This document shows, piece by piece, positions 62,070 to 64,000 of a stretch of 64,000 nt of DNA. Source of the DNA: Asaia bogorensis (GTDB taxonomy: Bacteria; Pseudomonadota; Alphaproteobacteria; Acetobacterales; Acetobacteraceae). The DNA is taken from assembly GCF_900465345.1 (NCBI RefSeq), contig NZ_UEGO01000002.1, positions 33,516 through 97,515 on the forward strand, in the 5' to 3' direction. Within the stretch, counting starts at the first letter, position 1, and every line of letters begins with the position of its first letter. The position numbers were made by a program, and so were the translations under genes. A model generated the notes under the pieces. It was not told where the DNA came from. It did no database searches and saw only the letters and a program-made list of their open reading frames with translations.

Positions 62070-63364
62070 TGCTGGCGCTTCTGATTTTCGTTGTCACGCT
62101 CGTTTTTGTCATCTGGCAGCCTCGGGGGCTGGGTATCGGCTGGAGCGCAATGGCAGGTGCCGCCGTGGCCCTGGCGGCTGGTGTGATCCACTGGCACGAC
62201 ATTCCTGTCGTGTGGCACATCGTCTGGGACGCGACCTTCACCTTCATCGCGCTGATCGTCATCTCGCTGTTGCTGGATGAGGCCGGATTCTTCCATTGGG
62301 CCGCCCTGCACGTCGTGCGCTGGGGCAAAGGGCGAGGCCGTACGCTGTTCCCGCTGATCGTGGTGCTGGGAGCGGCCATTGCGGCTGTGTTCGCCAATGA
62401 CGGCGCGGCCCTGCTGCTGACGCCCATCGTCATCGCCATCCTCACGCAGCTTCGCCTCAGTCCTGCTGCGGCGCTGGCCTTTATTATCGCCACTGGCTTC
62501 GTCGCGGATACCACCAGCCTGCCGCTCGTCATCTCCAACCTGGTGAACATCGTCAGCGCCAATTTCTTTGGCATTGCGTTCGATCGCTATGCCGCGATCA
62601 TGGTCCCTGTCGATCTGGTAGCACTTGGTGCAACGCTGGCCGTCTTGTGGCTGTGGTACCGGCGGCAGGTGCCTGCGACCTATCCCGTCGCCGAACTGCC
62701 CGCACCTGCCACGGCCATTCGTGACCCCCATGTGTTCCGGGCGGCATTTCCGCTACTGGCCCTCGTACTGGCGGCCTATTTCCTGACCGCGCCGTTTCAT
62801 ATCCCGGTCTGTGTCGTAGCCTGCCTGGCCGCCGGAACCCTGTTGCTCGTCGCCGGGTATGGCCGGGTGATCCCTGTTCGCAAGGTGCTGCGGGGTGCCC
62901 CGTGGCAGATCGTGATCTTCTCCCTGGGCATGTATCTGGTGGTCTACGGGCTGCGCAATGCCGGGCTGACTGACTACCTTGCGACCGCACTGGTCTGGCT
63001 CGGTCATCAAGGGACGTTCACGGCCACCATCGGCACCGGCTTTCTGGCGGCTGTTCTGTCGTCCATCATGAACAATATGCCGAGTGTGCTGGTCGGGGCG
63101 CTGGCGATCCAGCAGGCTCACGACATCACGCCGCTGACACGCGACCTGATGATCTATGCCAACGTCATCGGCTGCGACCTCGGGCCAAAATTCACGCCGA
63201 TTGGTAGTCTCGCAACACTGCTGTGGCTGCATGTGCTGGCATCCAAGAACCATCGGGTCACATGGGGGCAGTATATGAAAGTTGGACTGGCGATTACGCC
63301 GCCCGTCCTGCTGGCAACACTCGCGGCGCTGGCCCTGTGGCTGCCCCTGATCAGCCACCCGTAA
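62069..63364 (+). CDS. arsB: ArsB arsenite efflux pump
   Basis: 431 residues, about 12 membrane helices: [96 protein letters not shown] are characteristic of ArsB (not Acr3). It expels arsenite. ATG overlaps the arsC stop by one base. Confidence 0.94.
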   Translation: MLALLIFVVTLVFVIWQPRGLGIGWSAMAGAAVALAAGVIHWHDIPVVWHIVWDATFTFIALIVISLLLDEAGFFHWAALHVVRWGKGRGRTLFPLIVVLGAAIAAVFANDGAALLLTPIVIAILTQLRLSPAAALAFIIATGFVADTTSLPLVISNLVNIVSANFFGIAFDRYAAIMVPVDLVALGATLAVLWLWYRRQVPATYPVAELPAPATAIRDPHVFRAAFPLLALVLAAYFLTAPFHIPVCVVACLAAGTLLLVAGYGRVIPVRKVLRGAPWQIVIFSLGMYLVVYGLRNAGLTDYLATALVWLGHQGTFTATIGTGFLAAVLSSIMNNMPSVLVGALAIQQAHDITPLTRDLMIYANVIGCDLGPKFTPIGSLATLLWLHVLASKNHRVTWGQYMKVGLAITPPVLLATLAALALWLPLISHP

Positions 63365-63385
63365 TACAAGAAAGGACCGATATAT

Positions 63386-63754
63386 ATGACCGCTCCTGAC
63401 CTGCCAGCCCTGCACCCCGAATATCTTGAACGGGTCGATCTCGCGCGGCTCGAACCGCAACCGCGTGTGGACCATCCGCCGCGTATCCTGCTGCTCTACG
63501 GCTCTTTGCGTCCCCGATCCTTCAGTCGGTTGCTGGTGCTTGAGGCGGAACGCATCCTGAAGGTGCTGGGGGCCGAGACACGGGTGTTCGACCCGACCGG
63601 CCTGCCGATAGCGGATTCCGTGCCTGCCACGCATCCGAAAGTGCAGGAACTGCGGGAACTGTCGATCTGGTCGGAAGGCCAGGTCTGGTGCAGCCCCGAA
63701 CGGCACGGCAACATAACCGCTGTGTTCAAAAACCAGATCGACTGGTTGCCATAG
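63386..63754 (+). pseudogene. arsH: arsH, truncated by insertion
   Basis: 122 codons of the flavin reductase family: [67 protein letters not shown]. Normal ArsH is about twice as long; homology stops within the NQIDW(I/L)P motif, followed by a stop created by the inserted IS. ArsH normally oxidises organoarsenicals or reduces flavin; this copy is probably inactive. Confidence 0.85.
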
Positions 63755-63782
63755 CACATCAGGAAGCGTCGGCATCGGTAAT

Positions 63783-63810
63783 GCCGATCTGGCCTTAAGG
63801 CCAGATCGGC
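63783..63810. repeat. 28-bp palindrome in the IS end
   Basis: GCCGATCTGGCCTT followed by its exact complement AAGGCCAGATCGGC. Located between the arsH break and the transposase start. Confidence 0.85.
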
Positions 63811-63875
63811 GGCCATGACCAGGCGACATGTCTCCATAGTGATGGTGTCCAGCCACACAGAGGAGACAACCGGCC

Positions 63876-64000
63876 GTGACCAGATCCGATACTACACCAA
63901 TGACTGCTGTCCTCGTCGCCATCGATGTCGCCAAATCCCGCAATGAGGTCCTGATCGAAATGCCTGGCAGTCGGCGACGACGGCGTCTGACCGTGGCTAA
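63876..64000 (+). CDS. IS110-family transposase, 5' part
   Basis: About 41 codons up to the window edge: MTRSDTTPMTAVLVAIDVAKSRNEVLIEMPGSRR (GTG 63876, or ATG 63900). The AIDVAKSRNEV segment is the DEDD-type active-site start of IS110 transposases. Partial because of the window edge, not decay. Confidence 0.8.
   Translation, partial: MTRSDTTPMTAVLVAIDVAKSRNEVLIEMPGSRRRRRLTVA

Larger units (their letters stand above)
63757..64000 (+). mobile_element. IS110-like insertion sequence, left end (continues past window)
   Basis: Foreign sequence begins at or just before 63757. It includes a 28-bp perfect palindrome (63783-63810) and a transposase gene entering from 63876. The right end lies outside the window. 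Confidence 0.75.

Noticed and set aside
62753..63943. 396-codon frame opposite arsB/arsH/IS
   Set aside because: Crosses an insertion boundary between unrelated genes, so it cannot be an evolved gene.

Overview
This window looks like a GC-rich alphaproteobacterial chromosome, most likely from an acetic acid bacterium (Acetobacteraceae). The class rests on a MucR/Ros regulator, an alphaproteobacterial GTTC-N7-GTTC LexA box, an OlsB-type ornithine-lipid acyltransferase and the DUF2840/DUF736/RlxS plasmid-ICE gene set. The family call is an inference from overall gene content and was not tested by any search.

Region 1 (1-17600) is ordinary core genome. It runs prfB 3' end, then a TonB-ExbB-ExbD-ExbD-TPR energy-transduction operon, an OmpR/EnvZ-type two-component pair, an nfu - nitroreductase - tsaB - rimI run, a TusA-like gene, mucR, fur - olsB - lnt, an XRE regulator, a tyrosine phosphatase, a lipoprotein - methyltransferase pair, a Trm112-like gene, a CnoX-like thioredoxin and tRNA-Gly(GCC).

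Region 2 (17600-64000) is accessory DNA starting right after tRNA-Gly, so that tRNA is the likely border of a genomic island or integrated plasmid/ICE. It holds: (a) an SOS mutasome imuA-imuB-dnaE2 with a LexA box and a divergent SRAP gene (18.8-25.1 kb); (b) a frameshifted DsbD/ScsB gene and decayed IS and gene fragments (25.1-29.7 kb); (c) a copper island with a CPx ATPase, CsoR, copA/copB, Met-rich and Cys/His-rich periplasmic proteins and a cytochrome c (29.8-36.8 kb); (d) a three-gene predicted transmembrane electron conduit: a periplasm-anchored flavo/2Fe-2S reductase, a di-heme-b membrane protein with two HX13H helices, and a heptaheme cytochrome c. It is preceded by both a perfect FNR box and a CsoR-like operator (36.8-40.5 kb); (e) a block of plasmid-type genes (ParB-like, DUF6878, DUF6915, DUF932, Toprim, DUF2493) and a toxin-antitoxin pair (41.5-50.1 kb); (f) a replication/transfer module repA-parA-methylase-DUF2840-traF-DUF736-transglycosylase-relaxase, with DnaA boxes, iterons and an AT-rich stretch inside the 3' end of repA (50.7-60.6 kb); (g) an arsenic operon arsR-arsC(double)-arsB-arsH, where arsH is cut short by an IS110-like element that runs off the window (60.8-64 kb).

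The cargo fits a metal-stress island: copper export and oxidation, arsenate reduction and export, thiol/disulfide handling and DNA-damage tolerance. The best candidate for an undescribed system is the CsoR/FNR-marked electron conduit at 36.78-40.55 kb. Its proposed flow is cytosolic NAD(P)H to FAD/2Fe-2S to two hemes b to a seven-heme periplasmic cytochrome. Each part is supported by motifs; the overall function is inferred.
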